Assembly (NCBI GenBank): GCA_030248065.1
Contig: JASAMV010001212.1
Span: 31,877 to 95,876 of the forward strand
From: Rhynchonema sp. JSB1_4
Lineage: Eukaryota; Nematoda; Chromadorea; Monhysterida; Xyalidae
Length of the DNA: 64,000 nt
Reading direction: 5' to 3'
Below the pieces are notes generated by a model. It made no database searches. It saw only the letters and a program-made list of their open reading frames with translations, and was not told where the DNA came from. Of this stretch, positions 1 through 11,343 are shown one piece after another; the stretch's first letter is position 1; every line of letters starts with the position of its first letter. The translations under genes were made by a program, and so were the position numbers.

Positions 1-224
1 TTCATTTGGGATCGAAAATTTCACGAAAAATTAGCATTTTAAGCACAAACATGGCCTTACAAAGTTGCATACCGTACCGACAATTGAGAAAAGCGACACG
101 TTTGGCCGGCGACACAGACACCGACATTAGTAGTGTCGGTACCGACATCGACCTTTTTCCGACTCCGACGCCGAGTCCCAAACACCACTGACGTCCACAA
201 AAATTGACGATATGTCATACAAAC

Positions 225-3200
225 CTGAATGATTTTCTTGTCCTGCATTCCAGACAGGAAGAAATGTTGTTTGTCTTCATCCGGATTGAATATCACACAG
301 AACGGCACTTTGCCGGTGGTGAAACGTTGCACACATTCACCTGTGAATGTAAATTGTAATATGCAAAAATTTTCATCATCGTTCCATCATTTAGCAACAA
401 AACAAAGTTGCATTGGTAAAAATATCTTTGATGACATTTTGATCCCCACTTGGCCGCCATCCAGTCTTTCAGTACAGTATCTCACCACAAAGAGGAAAGA
501 CGGTATTTTGTTAAACTTTCGGAAACGCACCAGTTTCGGTGTCCCACAGTTTTATATGTCGATCGAACGAAGCGGACAAAAATCTGCTGCCGTCATTGTT
601 GAAGTTGATGTCGCGCACAGCCATTTTGTGTCCGGCGTACGTGCGCACGCACCGACGGCCTTTGTACACTTCCCATAACTGAAATGACAAATTCGGCTAT
701 TTGACCTTTTATTTCAAAATCGGGCTTGCAAGTTTTTCTTTTGAGGTTCAGGGGTCGGGCAATGTCGGGTGTCGGCATCCGAAAAAAGTGTAGGTGCCGT
801 CGCGCGTCCCTATTGGGTTTTGAAAGTCTCGAATTTCCTGATGTCGCCCCCTCCCCCGCCCGGATCCCTATTCATGAGACTGCGCATAAGCGTGATAATA
901 AAATAGATTTTCACGCCAGCAGAATTATTGCTGCAGCAGGGTGACACCAACGTGAATTGATTGATGTTTTGTTTCAAAAATGTTTCAACAGCAACACAAA
1001 GTCAAGAGAAGTATCGAAGGAAATCAGCATCATTTTATGTAGCTGCAATTTTTTCGGAAAAATATATTTACTGAAAAAACCGTTTTTTTCGAAAAAAAAC
1101 GTTTTTTCCGATATTTTTCCGAGCCAAATTTGGGCACCGTCAAAATGATGTATATTTGGCACATTATGCGCTAAAAATGGTGTATGAAAAGGAATCCTGT
1201 TCAGAAAGTGCGAATAAAAGCTGTAAAAGACTTGAAAAACTATGTTTCTGCAATTAAACTAGGTTATTTCCCATAATTTTGACACTTTTTCAGAAAAGTT
1301 CAAAATCCGCCGTGCAATTTTTCCGGAAAAATATATTTCACTGAAAAAAAAACGGTTTTTCCCGTTTTTTTGAAAAAAAACGTTTTTTTCACCTGCACTG
1401 CATTTTGATCTTCGGCTGCGCAAACTGGAAACAAAATAATCACAACATAACAATAATTGAAACCAGCGGGTTATTTCAGTTCGACGGAGCTGTGCTGGCA
1501 CGAGATCGAACATAATTCATCACATAGTTTATACCGCGTGGAACGAACAAAATCTTGCCGGCCGACAATTATTGAAAAGGTCTTACCAACCTTGATTTTA
1601 CTATCCATGCTGCCGGAAAGAAGTAGATGTCCAGATTTTGGGAACCATCTGATCGCTTGAACACCTTTCGAGTGGCCCTGATAGGTGTGCACCTGTTTCT
1701 TGGGAATAAAACATTTCTCGGGAACGGAATCCGGCCGGAAATTGATGCCGACATCGCTCGGTGGGTGCAGGAAGGAACGACCCTGGTAGTCGGTTGGGTC
1801 TTTGACTGAAAATCGCAGAAGGATTGAGAAAGAAATCATGTAATACGTTTATCACACGGCCAACATCAAACTTGGTGATCAGGTTATTTCAAGATTTACT
1901 GATGTATAGTCCAGCCACGTGCTCATGAGACGACTCTTTTTAAAGTTTGCTTGGCCAGATTCAAAAATGCGCCGGTTACACGGGTTTTCGCAAACAAAAG
2001 AAAGAGATTGGGCCGAGAGACATGATGACAAGTTCCAGTTGGCTGACCTCAATTTGTTGCGTGCATACGCGAACAGCAACATCGTTCAACACACAAATGT
2101 TTTGGGAGTCAAAAGGGAATTTACGCACCGAGGTGGAGACAGTGATGTAGTTGGTCCGAGCAAGAAAGCTAGCTAGCTGGAGGGGTACGGCGCAAGAAAG
2201 CTAGCTAGCTAGCCGGGTACCCCGATTTGGGGGGGTATTGGTCCAGAAGCCAAAAACAGGGGTATAAAAATTGGTCGAAATTATGCTAAAATAAGCCTTA
2301 AAATGCGTATTTTTGTGCTCGTGTGAGAAAATTTGACCGAATTTGACCATTTTGGCCCATAAAATGGTCATTTTGGCACTAAAATCAACACTTTATTAAC
2401 TTGGTGACCGGAGCAAGAAAGCTAGCTAGCCAGTTTGGGGGGTATGGGTTTCGGAGCAAGAAAGCTACCTAGCAGTTGGGGGGGGGGTAATACCCCCCAT
2501 ACCCGCCCAACCACATCACTGGGTGGAGAGCGTGTTTTTAAAAAATACATGCGTATCTCTTTCTTTCATTTCCGAAATACGTGGAACTGGAACATTATTG
2601 GATCCGTTCAAGTCAACTTCAAAATAAGTCGTCTCATGAGTTCGTGGCTGGACTATACTAATTTGGACCAACGTGCAAATGTTCTTTAATCTTTACTGGG
2701 TGTTTGGGACCCACTAGCAGACCTCAACGGGCACGCGACCAAAGCAAGTTCGGACCGATTACAGTTATTTTCTACATTCGCTGCCGTACAATTAACCAGA
2801 AAATCAACTTTGGAAACATTAGGGCAACATACACACACCTGCAGCTTGCCAGCCAGACAGGCAGCTGTGCGCAATGTTTCAGAACTGCGCGTGGTTAACG
2901 TTCGGGTCTAGAACTTGACATTAGTAGCAATGGGGCGTAGTTTATTGTGGGGCAGCGAATTTAGAAATTTACTACACCAAGTGTGATTTCGCCCGAAAAA
3001 GATTCCATACACAATCAAAGGCAGGAAAATGTGACAAAAAAATAAAGAAACCTAGAAAATCAGCACTTACTGTGAAGAATGGACTTCTCTTCCACAGTTT
3101 CGCTCTTCGTGACTTTGCTGAACTTCTTTCGTTTCTTCGCGAATGCTTCCATTTCTTTTAGGGTTTCCTGAAAATGGATGGAATAAGTTCACTGCAGAAC

Positions 3201-6200
3201 AAAAAAACGACAAAAAAGAAAGAATTTACCGCATCAGGCTTTGAAGATAGTTCTTCGTCGACATATTTTCCCCACGGACCGGTATAATTGTCCAAATCTT
3301 GAGGATCCCAGTTGGTCTTCATCTTTCGCTTCTCTTTGCCGGTCTTTTTTGATTCGAACACTGTCTCGCCTGCAAAAGATATTATTTTGAATCAAGTTTG
3401 GCTTTATTTTTTGTGCACAGAATAGACCTCACCATCCAGGAATAAATTGGCATTAGAATCACTTCACAGAAAAGAATGTTTTCGCTAAGAAATGAAAATG
3501 AAAATGAAACAGATGGGCCACGGCAGTAATAGCATGCTGGATTCAAATTGCGAAAAACGAATCAAAATACTGTATAAGAAGCCTTCTCACAAGCTCTGGT
3601 GCAAAAAAAGATATTCTGGAAACATCAAACCAAACTGAACCTTTAGCATCCTTGGCAGCCGTTTTATCGCCGACGAAAGCCGTCTCTGTTGTTGCTTGCC
3701 TTTCAGCAGTTGGGTCTTTCGCATACCCAAAAGTGTCGAATGTTTTTCGTTCAGCCTCAAAGTGGAATTCGTTGAAGTGGGCGGGCTCAACGAAACCGGT
3801 CAACATGTTCTTCTTGGCGGCTTGTTGCTCCGTTTTGTAGGGATTGGCGGGACCGGCCTGGAAAACAAGCGGTCGCTGTGAAAAACGATCGAAATCAAAC
3901 TTGTGGCGATTTGAATGGTCCCGTGACGTGACTTTTCGCATTAATTTCGAAAGATTTACTGGTGCCACCAATTTTGGCAAAGCGTAAGTTGCTCCCAGAC
4001 AGCTAATAATGAACTTTTACGCTAGTCTTAAACGAGTGGCTTCAGCAAATCTTGAAATATGCAAAAAGTCAGATCACCCATCGTCCGAAGTTTGATTTCG
4101 CCCAAACTATAATTTTTCGCCAACGAATTTTTTGCCAATTTTTGTCTAACGAACCACAGGTGCGAAGAGCTCTTCGTATTTCGGATTGTGCGGCAATTCC
4201 TTTGCGTGCGGATCGACGCTCGTGTAACCGCCGATATCGCTCTGAAAAACAAACTTGCATTGTCTTTTGTTTTTGCTCATGCGAACAAGGCGCCCGGTTT
4301 GATTTGGTGCACACTTGCGGGCCGAAAGATGCCTATCAATGCCAAGGGATTAACGTCCAACTTTCTTGACGTTTCACGCAGACTTTCTTGTGTCGAAAAT
4401 ATTGAAAACAATGTCGGAATGTCGAAAATGTTGTGTCGAAAGTTTTCGACGTTATGTTGGGTGTTGACCAATGTCGAACGTCGAATTTTTTCTAACGTAA
4501 TGTCGAATGTCGACTTTGCCAAATAGAAAATGTGGAATGCAGATCAGTGCTGTGGCTACTTTTGCGGGGCGGGTAGGGTACATAGGTGAAAAAATCCGGG
4601 GCGGGTAGGGGGTAGTGTACCTGGGATCTGGGGGGGGGGGAATCCGGTTTGGGGGGGAGGGGGAAGATTTTTCGAGGCGGGTAGGGTGCAATACAAGCTT
4701 TTTTGGGTGCCTATTTTTATGTTTTATAAAGTGCATATATCGCGCGTAGCGCGCGATTTTATGCACTTTTAAGGGTTTTCGGTCGAAATTTGGGCATTTT
4801 TGACCGAAAAATGGGCATTTTGAGGGCAAAAATCGGGACGGGTAGGGTACCAGAACGGGGCCGGTAGGGGGGTAGGGTACCGGAGCGGGGCGGGTAGGGG
4901 GGTAGTGTACCAGGCCGGGGCGGGTAGGGTACCATTGGGGGGACCCCTCCCCCCAGCCACAGCACTGATGCAGATATCGCAATCAGGTCGGCCCGAACCC
5001 GGGCCAAGCCAGCCTGGCCGCAGTTTCGGGCTCCGGCCGGGCCGGACATTTGGAGGATCGTGCCGGGCAGGTCAGACACCACGGCCCGAGGTTTCTGAAG
5101 TGCAATTTTTGTCATGCTAAAATTCTTCGGTAAGCAAATCAGTGCGTGTCCATCCAGTGTAGTTCCTCCGGAGGGGGGCAGCGTAGTACTTGGTCAGGGC
5201 AGTGTAGTTCCTAGGGGGAGGGGGGGGGGGTCCCCCCCTTGGGTACGCTATCTCCCCCTCGGGTGGTACGCTATCCTTCTATCTCCCCCTCCGGGTACAC
5301 TATCTCCCCCAATTTTTGCCTAAAATGGCCATTTTTAGGCCTAAAATGGGCATTTTTAGGCCTAAAATGTGTGATTTTCAGGTCAATGTTCTCAAAAGTC
5401 GCCAAAATACCCTTTTTATGAAGAATTTTTTCCAAAAAGGGGCAAAAATAGGTCAAATTTTCTACCTCAAAAAGTGACTTTTTCCCGAATTTGGGTCTTC
5501 CCCCCTTCCCCCCCTCGGGGGTACACTATCTCCCCCTCCGAAAAAAACGGAGGGTCCGCTATCTCCCCCTCCGGACCAGGAACTACACTGGGTCAGGGTG
5601 TTGACGATAGACAGATTGGGACCCGAAATGTGTTGACGATAGATAGATGACCCAAGTCCGAAATCTGGGGGGGGGGGGTCGACCCAAACTTGTTGACGAT
5701 AGATAGATGGTGGGGGGTCGCCAAAAATCAAGGTATAGTATAGTGTACTAAGTAGATAATGATGTGTAAATATTAATGAAAATGTACTTAGATGTACTAA
5801 ATCCGCGCGTAGCGCGCGATTTTGTGCCTATTTGGGGTGAAAAAATACCGATTTTGAGTAATTTTGAGTCAAAAATGTCAATTTTGGATTCGAAATGTGT
5901 TGACGATAGATAGATTGTTCCCAAAATTTGCTGACGATAGATAGATTAATCCATAAGTGTTGACGATAGATAGATGAAATCAAAAAGTGTTGACGATTGA
6001 TAGATGAATTTGGGGGACCCCCCCAGCCCCACACCCCCCCCAAGTACTACCCTGGAGGGGGGACAGGCGGTACCCCTTTTTTCGAAGGGGGAATAGACGT
6101 ACTCACCTGGAGGGAAGGGGGAGCAGTGTAGTGGCAGGCAGATGGTTGCGAGGTATCCTTGAGGGGATGGATCCAGATGGTTGCATAGTAGTGGCTGGGG

Positions 6201-7356
6201 GGTTACCCCCCTCTCAGTACTTACCTGCCACAAAACCCGAGGGGCGGCGTTGGGGGGGGGTTGAGTACTTACCTCTCACAAGTCCAAATCATACATCTCA
6301 CAAGCAATTTTATACCTTTTTAAGCCAAAAATCGGTGTTTTTCGACCTTATTTTCCCAAAAATCAAGCCCAGCAATCCCACCCATAATACCTATTTTTAG
6401 GCGATTTTCGGCGAAAATTTTGAAAAAGTACTATTTTTACCTCAATTTTTGGCCAAAATTGTATCACAAAAACGGTGTTTTTTTCGCCTTTTTGGGTGAC
6501 CAAAATCATACCTCTCACGCTTCCGGTCCCAACCCCGCATCATACTTACCTCCCACACATGGGCCTGCCACTACACTGGATGGTTGCAAGGTACCCCCCT
6601 CTACCCAGCCTCCGGATTGCAAGGTACCAGAGGTCGCAATCGGGGCGGGTTCGGCCGGTCCGGCCCGGCCCGAGCCCCCAAATCTCCGGCCCGGCCCGGC
6701 CTGAATTTTTGACAAAGATTCTAACCCAATTTTTTTCATCATTTTTGCGATTTTTTGAACATATTTTTTTGGTTGAAAATTTATTGTCTTCCATGAAAAC
6801 GTCGTCAGATAGACAATACTGATCATTTACTTGCCGAATCCGTCGGAAATTTTAGTATTTTTGATTAAAAAATTCCCACTTTTTCAGTAAAATAAGTCAC
6901 TTCAGAAGCTTCGGGCCGGGGTGCCCGAGGTCGGGCCGGCCCGATTGCGACCTGTGCAAGGTACCCCTAGCTAGGGTCCTAAAAAGGGTGTTTTTTGCAT
7001 GCATTATGCTGCAAAATTGGCCAAACAATTGGTACTTTTTTGCATTTTGGCCGAAAATTTGCCTAAAATAGCAATCCCGTCCGACCCGATCGCGACCTCT
7101 GGTCGAATCTGAATGTCGAAATTTTTTAGAAACGCCCAACTGCTCCCAAAATGGCACAATATTTTCACTAAACGCACAACATGCGCACCTTTGTTGGAAC
7201 GAGCGGCGCAGCGTCGACTCTCGGCACAACAGCTAACGACGGAGGCAATGGAGCCGGCGTGCGGTATTTTCCGGCGACAGATTTCGATCCCGAATTGTCG
7301 CCTGTTTCGTCACTGGGATGTTCATCGTCGCTGCCGTCGTAATCCGCAACCAACAT
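225..7356 (-). CDS. CDC40: Pre-mRNA-processing factor 17 (CDC40/PRP17), 5' part, runs off the left edge
   Basis: Second-step splicing factor with WD40 repeats, acting in the nuclear spliceosome. Exons in transcript order: 7189-7356, 4158-4241, 3641-3857, 3230-3369, 3071-3167, 1591-1805, 531-678, 225-340. All junctions have GT donors, AG acceptors and matching phase, giving 395 codons. The frame matches the family throughout: the N-terminal [10 protein letters not shown] segment, [24 protein letters not shown], the GPWGKYVDE motif, [15 protein letters not shown], then WD repeats ([48 protein letters not shown]). The start is the ATG before [11 protein letters not shown], the only Met opening an acidic N-terminus in phase with exon 2. 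The remaining WD repeats should lie left of the window. Introns 1 (2947 bp) and 5 (1265 bp) are swollen by transposons. What is seen is the exon structure; function is inferred from the family. Confidence 0.93.
2140..2521. mobile_element. hAT-like MITE, TIR CAGTGATGTAG, in CDC40 intron 5
   Basis: Ends CAGTGATGTAGTTGG and CCAACCACATCACTG are inverted repeats, flanked by a perfect 8 bp duplication GGTGGAGA (2132-2139 and 2522-2529). The inside holds repeated AAGAAAGCTAGCTAGC motifs and no ORF. The 8 bp duplication and CAGTG tip fit hAT. A relative lies at 32602-32982. Confidence 0.9.
2757..2985. repeat. Diverged copy of the TATAGTAAATT repeat family
   Basis: The internal stretch around 2835-2925 (GCTTGCCAGCCAG, CGCAATGTTTCAGAACTGCGC, GTTCGGGT) and the AATTTACTA end near 2970-2980 match the better copy at 32319-32553. 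The left end is not clear. It lies in CDC40 intron 5, next to the MITE at 2140. Confidence 0.6.
4545..4967. mobile_element. hAT-like MITE, TIR CAGTGCTGTGGCT, in CDC40 intron 1
   Basis: TIRs CAGTGCTGTGGCT and AGCCACAGCACTG are perfect, with a perfect 8 bp duplication ATGCAGAT at 4537-4544 and 4968-4975. The inside is a G-rich, C-poor run of GGGCGGGTAGGGTACC units and no coding frame. Confidence 0.92.
5200..5590. mobile_element. hAT-like MITE, TIR CAGTGTAGTTCCT (family 1), nested
   Basis: TIRs CAGTGTAGTTCCT and AGGAACTACACTG flank about 390 bp with conserved blocks (TTTTTAGGCCTAAAATG, TTTGACCTATTTTTGCC). The 8 bp duplication GGTCAGGG at 5192-5199 and 5591-5598 is perfect. It lies inside the element at 5179. 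Confidence 0.92.
5599..6006. repeat. Dispersed minisatellite, unit TGTTGACGATAGATAGAT
   Basis: About seven copies of an 18 bp unit at roughly 5599-5712 and 5897-6006, separated by AT-rich spacer with a GCGCGTAGCGCGCG palindrome. The copies are the internal part of the hAT-like element at 5179-6054. Confidence 0.75.
6184..6578. mobile_element. hAT-like MITE, TIR CATAGTAGTGGC / GCCACTACACTG
   Basis: A perfect 8 bp duplication GATGGTTG lies at 6176-6183 and 6579-6586. The tips CATAGTAGTGGC and GCCACTACACTG are imperfect inverted repeats. It is inserted in other repeat DNA of CDC40 intron 1. Elements at 14041 and 23905 resemble it. Confidence 0.82.
6628..6956. mobile_element. hAT-like MITE, TIR CAGAGGTCGCAATCGG
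   Basis: TIRs CAGAGGTCGCAATCGG and CCGATTGCGACCTGTG are flanked by a perfect 8 bp duplication CAAGGTAC (6620-6627, 6957-6964). GGCCCGGCCCGG runs lie just inside both ends, as in the larger CAGAGATCGG family at 7463 and 10346. Confidence 0.88.
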
Positions 7357-7948
7357 GTTTTTGTGTGGTAAAGGTTGTTGAAAAACTGAAGTATGACGAG
7401 CAGTCAATTTTGCAACACAAAAAAGCACAGCAGAAACGAACTGAACAACAAAAAAACGGCACCAGAGATCGGAAACGGGCTGGCCCGGCCCGGGCCGAGC
7501 CCGGTATGCCTAAATTTGCACGAAATTACCATTTTTTGAACCAAAATTTTCAAAATTTTTGCGCTTCGCGCAATAACATTTCCTAGTTCTTGATCTTTTC
7601 AGTCATCGTTTTGAAGAAAGAAGCAGTAGCTACCCATACCCAGGCCTTTGCTTTGCAGCAATCAACCTACTCCTACTGTACCACCAAAAAAGCCTGCCTG
7701 CAATCAACCTACCTACTGTAGTACCGACCGGCCGAGCTGGGGGGAGTCGTCCGGGAACAAAATTTTATGTCTACATATTGGTGAGAATGTACTCTTAGTC
7801 TTAAGCGCTAATTTCGCGCGTCACGCGCGATTTTTCGCCTATATGGAGTGAAAAATACCGATTTTAAACCATTTTGAGCCAAAAATTATACCATACCTAC
7901 TACACTACTGTACCAACCGGGGCGGCGACTTACGTACTGCATCAGGAT

Positions 7949-8846
7949 CAGTGTTGGAGGTGGGCGGGGGGGGGGGGGGGGGGGTAGCCCCCCCCAGTAC
8001 AGTAGGTATCCCCCCTCGCCTGGTACAGTAGGTATCCCCCCCGATGTTTTGCATGGTACCGTAGGTATCCCCCCCGAGCTGCACCCCGGTACAGTAGGTA
8101 TCCCCCCGATTTTGCCCCAAAAGTGCCAATTTTTGACCAAAATGGCCAAAATTAGTGCAAAATCAGTGGTTTTTACCTCAAATTACCCGAAATTCGCGCG
8201 CTACGCGCGCAAATACTACGTTTTCACACGATTCCACACATAATAAACACATAAAAAATTTTCACCCCAAAACCTAACCCCCCCCCCAAACCCTCCTAGG
8301 TACATAACCCCCCCCAGGCCATCGGCTCTGGTACAGCAGGTATCCCCCCCTCTCCGAGCGCGGTACAGTAGGTACCCGTAAAAACCTAAATAAAATACAG
8401 CCCCCCCCGAAATAGAGCCCCCCCGTAATACAGCCCCCCAAAAAGGGGTCAGTGAATTAATAGAGGCCCCCCCGGAATAGAGCCCCCCCCCCTAAGTAAC
8501 ATCCCCTATACTGTAGTGTATTAAGGCTTGATAGTGGTGTACAGGTACATTTATGCACGTTTGTTGTTCGTTCAGAGCACATAATACGCCTCCTATTGAC
8601 GAATAGACACGAATAAATGCGATTACAAGCGAAAAAACATCCTTTCAAACCCCTTTTTAGGGGTTTTTGGGGGGTATTTCTGGGAACAATTTTTCAGGTT
8701 CGGGTCAGTGAATTAATAGAGGCCCCCCCGGAATAGAGCCCCCCCCGTAATAGAGCCCCCCCAAAATGGGGTCAGTGAGTTAATAGAGCCCCCCCTTCTA
8801 TTTAGGTTTTTACGGTATCCCCCCCTCCAGAGTACCTCCAACACTG
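7949..8846. mobile_element. hAT-like element, TIR CAGTGTTGGAGGT
   Basis: TIRs CAGTGTTGGAGGT and ACCTCCAACACTG have the 8 bp duplication ATCAGGAT (7941-7948, 8847-8854). The inside is repeated GGTACAGTAGGTATCCCCCC units, and it hosts the TA-flanked insert 8375-8815. The matching empty site (ATCAGGATGGCGCG) is visible at 10929 in the sister copy of the host element. Confidence 0.9.
8375..8815. mobile_element. TA-flanked MITE (Tc1/mariner-like), TIR CCCGTAAAAACCTAAATA
   Basis: The ends CCCGTAAAAACCTAAATA and TATTTAGGTTTTTACGG are inverted repeats with TA on both sides (8373-8374, 8816-8817). The unbroken host unit GGTACAGTAGGTATCC nearby shows a single TA where the insertion occurred. C-rich AATAGAGCCCCCCC tracts fill the inside. 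Confidence 0.78.
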
Positions 8847-8854
8847 ATCAGGAT

Positions 8855-9757
8855 TAGGGTTAGAGAGATGTCGGGTGTCGGGTGTCGGCTGTCGGGTGCC
8901 AAAAAAGTGTAGGTGTCGGGTGTCGGGTGCCTCCAGGTGTCGGGTGTCGGGTTTTTTTGGACCCGACACCCGACAGCCGACACCCCACACTTACGGTTCA
9001 AAACATCAGTTTTGCCGAGAAAAGAATTTTGAGAAAAAATTTTATTCGAACCAAATGTTTCAGAAGACGCAGAATGTGACATTTTGGTGTTTATTTAGTG
9101 TGAAAATACTTGAATTCAGTCACTTGATCCAAAAAAATCGCACTAATAATGCGAAGGAGCAAAAATTTGCCTGTTTTTGGTCCAAAAACAGGTGTCGGGT
9201 GTCGGGTTTTTTCCAAAAACTAGATGTCGGGTGTCGGGTTTTTTTGGAACTGTCGGGTGTCGGCTTTTTTTCTCAAATGTCGGGTGCAGTGTAGTTCCTG
9301 GTCCGGCGCGGCGGTTAGTGTACCTACCCCTTTTTTCCGTGCGGCGGTTAGTGTACCTCCCTGGGGGGGGAAGGGGGGGGAAGACCCAAATCCAGGAAAA
9401 GTCACTTTTTGGGGTAGAAAATTTGACCGATTTTTGGCCCTTTTTGGAAAAAATTCTTCATAAAAAGGGTATTTTGGCGACTTTTGACATCATTGACCTA
9501 AAAATCACTCATTTTAGGCCTAAAAATGCCCATTTTAGGCCTAAAAATGCCAATTTTAGGCAAAAATTGAGGCGGTTAGTGTACCTGGCGCGGCGGTTAG
9601 TGTACTAGTGTACCTTGGTCGCGGCGGTTAGTGTACCTTAGGGGGGGGGACCCCCCCCCCTCCCCCCCCCAGGAACTACACTGGTCGGGTGTCGGGTGTC
9701 GGGTATTTCTAGATGTCGGGTGTCGGCTGTCGGGTACCCCCCCGACCTCTAACCCTA
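8855..9757. mobile_element. hAT-like element with telomere-like tip TAGGGTTAGAG and TGTCGGG arrays
   Basis: Ends TAGGGTTAGAG and CTCTAACCCTA have the 8 bp duplication ATCAGGAT (8847-8854, 9758-9765). Subterminal arrays of TGTCGGG(TGTCGGC) follow on both sides. A family-1 MITE is nested at 9287-9683. The sister copy is 19858-20383, which fixes the element boundary independently. Confidence 0.9.
9287..9683. mobile_element. hAT-like MITE, family 1 (CAGTGTAGTTCCTGG), nested
   Basis: TIRs CAGTGTAGTTCCTGG and CCAGGAACTACACTG have a perfect 8 bp duplication GTCGGGTG (9279-9286, 9684-9691) drawn from the TGTCGGG array of its host. Confidence 0.92.
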
Positions 9758-9802
9758 ATCAGGATGGCGCGTCAATCTACCTACCTACCCTTCCCCCCAG
9801 CC

Positions 9803-10204
9803 CAGTGTAGTTCCTGGGGGGGGGAGGGGGGGGTCCCCCCCCCTAAGGTACACTAACCGCCGCGACCAAGGTACACTAGTACACTAACCGCCGCGCCAGG
9901 TACACTAACCGCCTCAATTTTTGCCTAAAATAAGCAATTTTAGGCCTAAAATGGGCATTTTTAGGCCTAAAATGGGTAATTTTTAGGTCAATGTTGTCAA
10001 AAGTCGCCAAAATACCCTTTTTATGGAGAATTTTTTCCAAGGGCAAAAAATCGGTCAAATTTTCTACCTCAAAAAGTGAATTTTTCCTGAATTTGGGTCT
10101 TCCCCCCCCCCCCCCCCCCCTTCCCCCCAGGGAGGTACACTAACCGCCTCACGGAAAAAAGGGGTAGGTACACTAACCGCCGCGCCGGACCAGGAACTAC
10201 ACTG
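9803..10204. mobile_element. hAT-like MITE, family 1, nested
   Basis: TIRs as in the other family-1 copies, with a perfect 8 bp duplication CCCCAGCC (9795-9802, 10205-10212). The uninterrupted target (CTTCCCCCCAGCTGCACC) is seen near 10961-10980 in the inner sister element. Confidence 0.92.
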
Positions 10205-10345
10205 CCCCAGCCCCAGCTGTACCAACCAGTGAAAACAAGTATTCTGCAGAAAATTTTCGATTTTTTTTCAGCTTTTTGGACTTTTTTAGTTTTCAGCCCT
10301 TGAAAATTGGCTGACCGGGCCGGGCCGGGCCGGGCCGACCTCAAG

Positions 10346-11217
10346 CAGAGATCGGAAACGGGCCGGCCCGGCCCGGCCCGGCCCGGCCCGGTACACGGGC
10401 CGGCCCGGGCCGGGCCGCGATTTTGGACTTGGTCGCCCGGGCCGGGCCGGGTCGGAGATTTGGGTTGACCGGGCCGGGCCGGGCCGAGTAGCCCGGCCCG
10501 GTCCGGCCCGGTATGCCTAAATTCGAACGAAATTACCATTTTTTGAACCAAAATTTTCAAAATTTTTGCGCTTCGCGCAATAACATTTCCTAGTTCTTGA
10601 TCTTTTCAGTCATCGTTTTGAAGAAAGAAGCAGTGGTGTAGCTACCCATCCCATACCCAACCCAGGCCTTTGCAATCAACCCACTGTACCACCAAAAAAG
10701 CCTGCTGCAATCAACCTACCTACTGTACCGACCGGCCGAGCTAGGGGGGTCATCCGGGAACAAAATTTTTATGCATACATATTGATGAGAATGTGCTCTT
10801 AAGCGCTAATTTCGCGCGTCACGCGCGATTTTTCGCCTGTATGGAGTGAAAAATACCGATTTTAAACCATTTTGAGCCAAAAATTATACCTACAACTGTA
10901 CCAGCCGGGGCGGCGACTTACGTACTGCATCAGGATGGCGCGTCAATCTACCTACCTACCCCTTCCCCCCAGCTGCACCAGTGAAAACAAGTATTCTGCA
11001 GAAAATTTTCGAATTTTTTTCAGCTTTTTGGACTTTTTCAGTTTTCGGCCCTTGAAAATTGGCTGACCGGGCCGGGCCGGGCCGGGCCGACCTCAAGCCA
11101 AAACGGGCCGGGCCGGGCCGACCTGCAGCCCTCCACCGGGCCGGGCCGGGCCGGGCCGGACTTTTCGCCGACCGGGCCGGGCCGGGCCGACTTTACCCGG
11201 CCCGTTTCCGATCTCTG
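10346..11217. mobile_element. Inner copy of the CAGAGATCGGAAACGGGC element, inserted in its own kind
   Basis: TIR CAGAGATCGGAAACGGGC and its complement have the 8 bp duplication ACCTCAAG (10338-10345, 11218-11225). The 872 bp copy lacks the nested inserts of the outer element and so gives the empty-site sequence for them. Long GGGCCGGGCC runs make both ends extremely GC-rich. Confidence 0.9.
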
Positions 11218-11343
11218 ACCTCAAGCCAAAACGGGCCGGGCCGGGCCGACCTGCAGCCCTCCACCGGGCCGGGCCGGACTTTTCGCCGACCGGGCCGGGC
11301 CGGGCCGACTTTACCCGGCCCGTTTCCGATCTCTGAACGGCAC

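Larger units (their letters stand above)
5179..6054. mobile_element. hAT-like element, TIR CAGCGTAGTACTTGG, with internal minisatellite
   Basis: Ends CAGCGTAGTACTTGG and CCAAGTACTACCCTG pair with one mismatch. The 8 bp duplication GAGGGGGG (5171-5178, 6055-6062) is perfect. It carries the nested MITE 5200-5590 and repeated TGTTGACGATAGATAGAT units. No transposase frame is present. Confidence 0.85.
5155..6122. mobile_element. Broken copy of the CAGTGTAGTTCC family, split by a nested insertion
   Basis: The left tip CAGTGTAGTTCCTCCGG starts at 5155. It is cut after 5178 by the element at 5179-6054 and resumes at 6055 with ACAGGCGGTACC and the run TTTTTTCGAAGGGGG, as in the end of the copy at 18411-18784. 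Its other TIR was not found, so the right limit is the last base that still resembles the family. Confidence 0.55.
7463..11335. mobile_element. hAT-like element, TIR CAGAGATCGGAAACGGGC, host of a five-insert nest upstream of CDC40
   Basis: The outer ends CAGAGATCGGAAACGGGC and GCCCGTTTCCGATCTCTG are flanked by a perfect 8 bp duplication AACGGCAC (7455-7462, 11336-11343). Four further elements with their own duplications are inserted directly in it (7949, 8855, 9803, 10346), and others inside those. Subtracting the four inserts and their duplications leaves about 766 bp, close to the inner copy of the same family (872 bp). No transposase is encoded. The insertion point is 107 bases upstream of the CDC40 start codon, so it lies in or near that gene's 5' UTR or promoter. 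Confidence 0.88.

Noticed and set aside
5599..6006. CRISPR-like array from regularly repeated TGTTGACGATAGATAGAT
   Set aside because: Spacers are irregular and AT-rich, the context is a eukaryotic transposon, and no cas genes exist here.
8855..9290. True interstitial telomere repeats from TAGGGTTAG
   Set aside because: Only one and a half TTAGGG units occur, at the tip of an element with target duplication; no tandem telomeric array follows.
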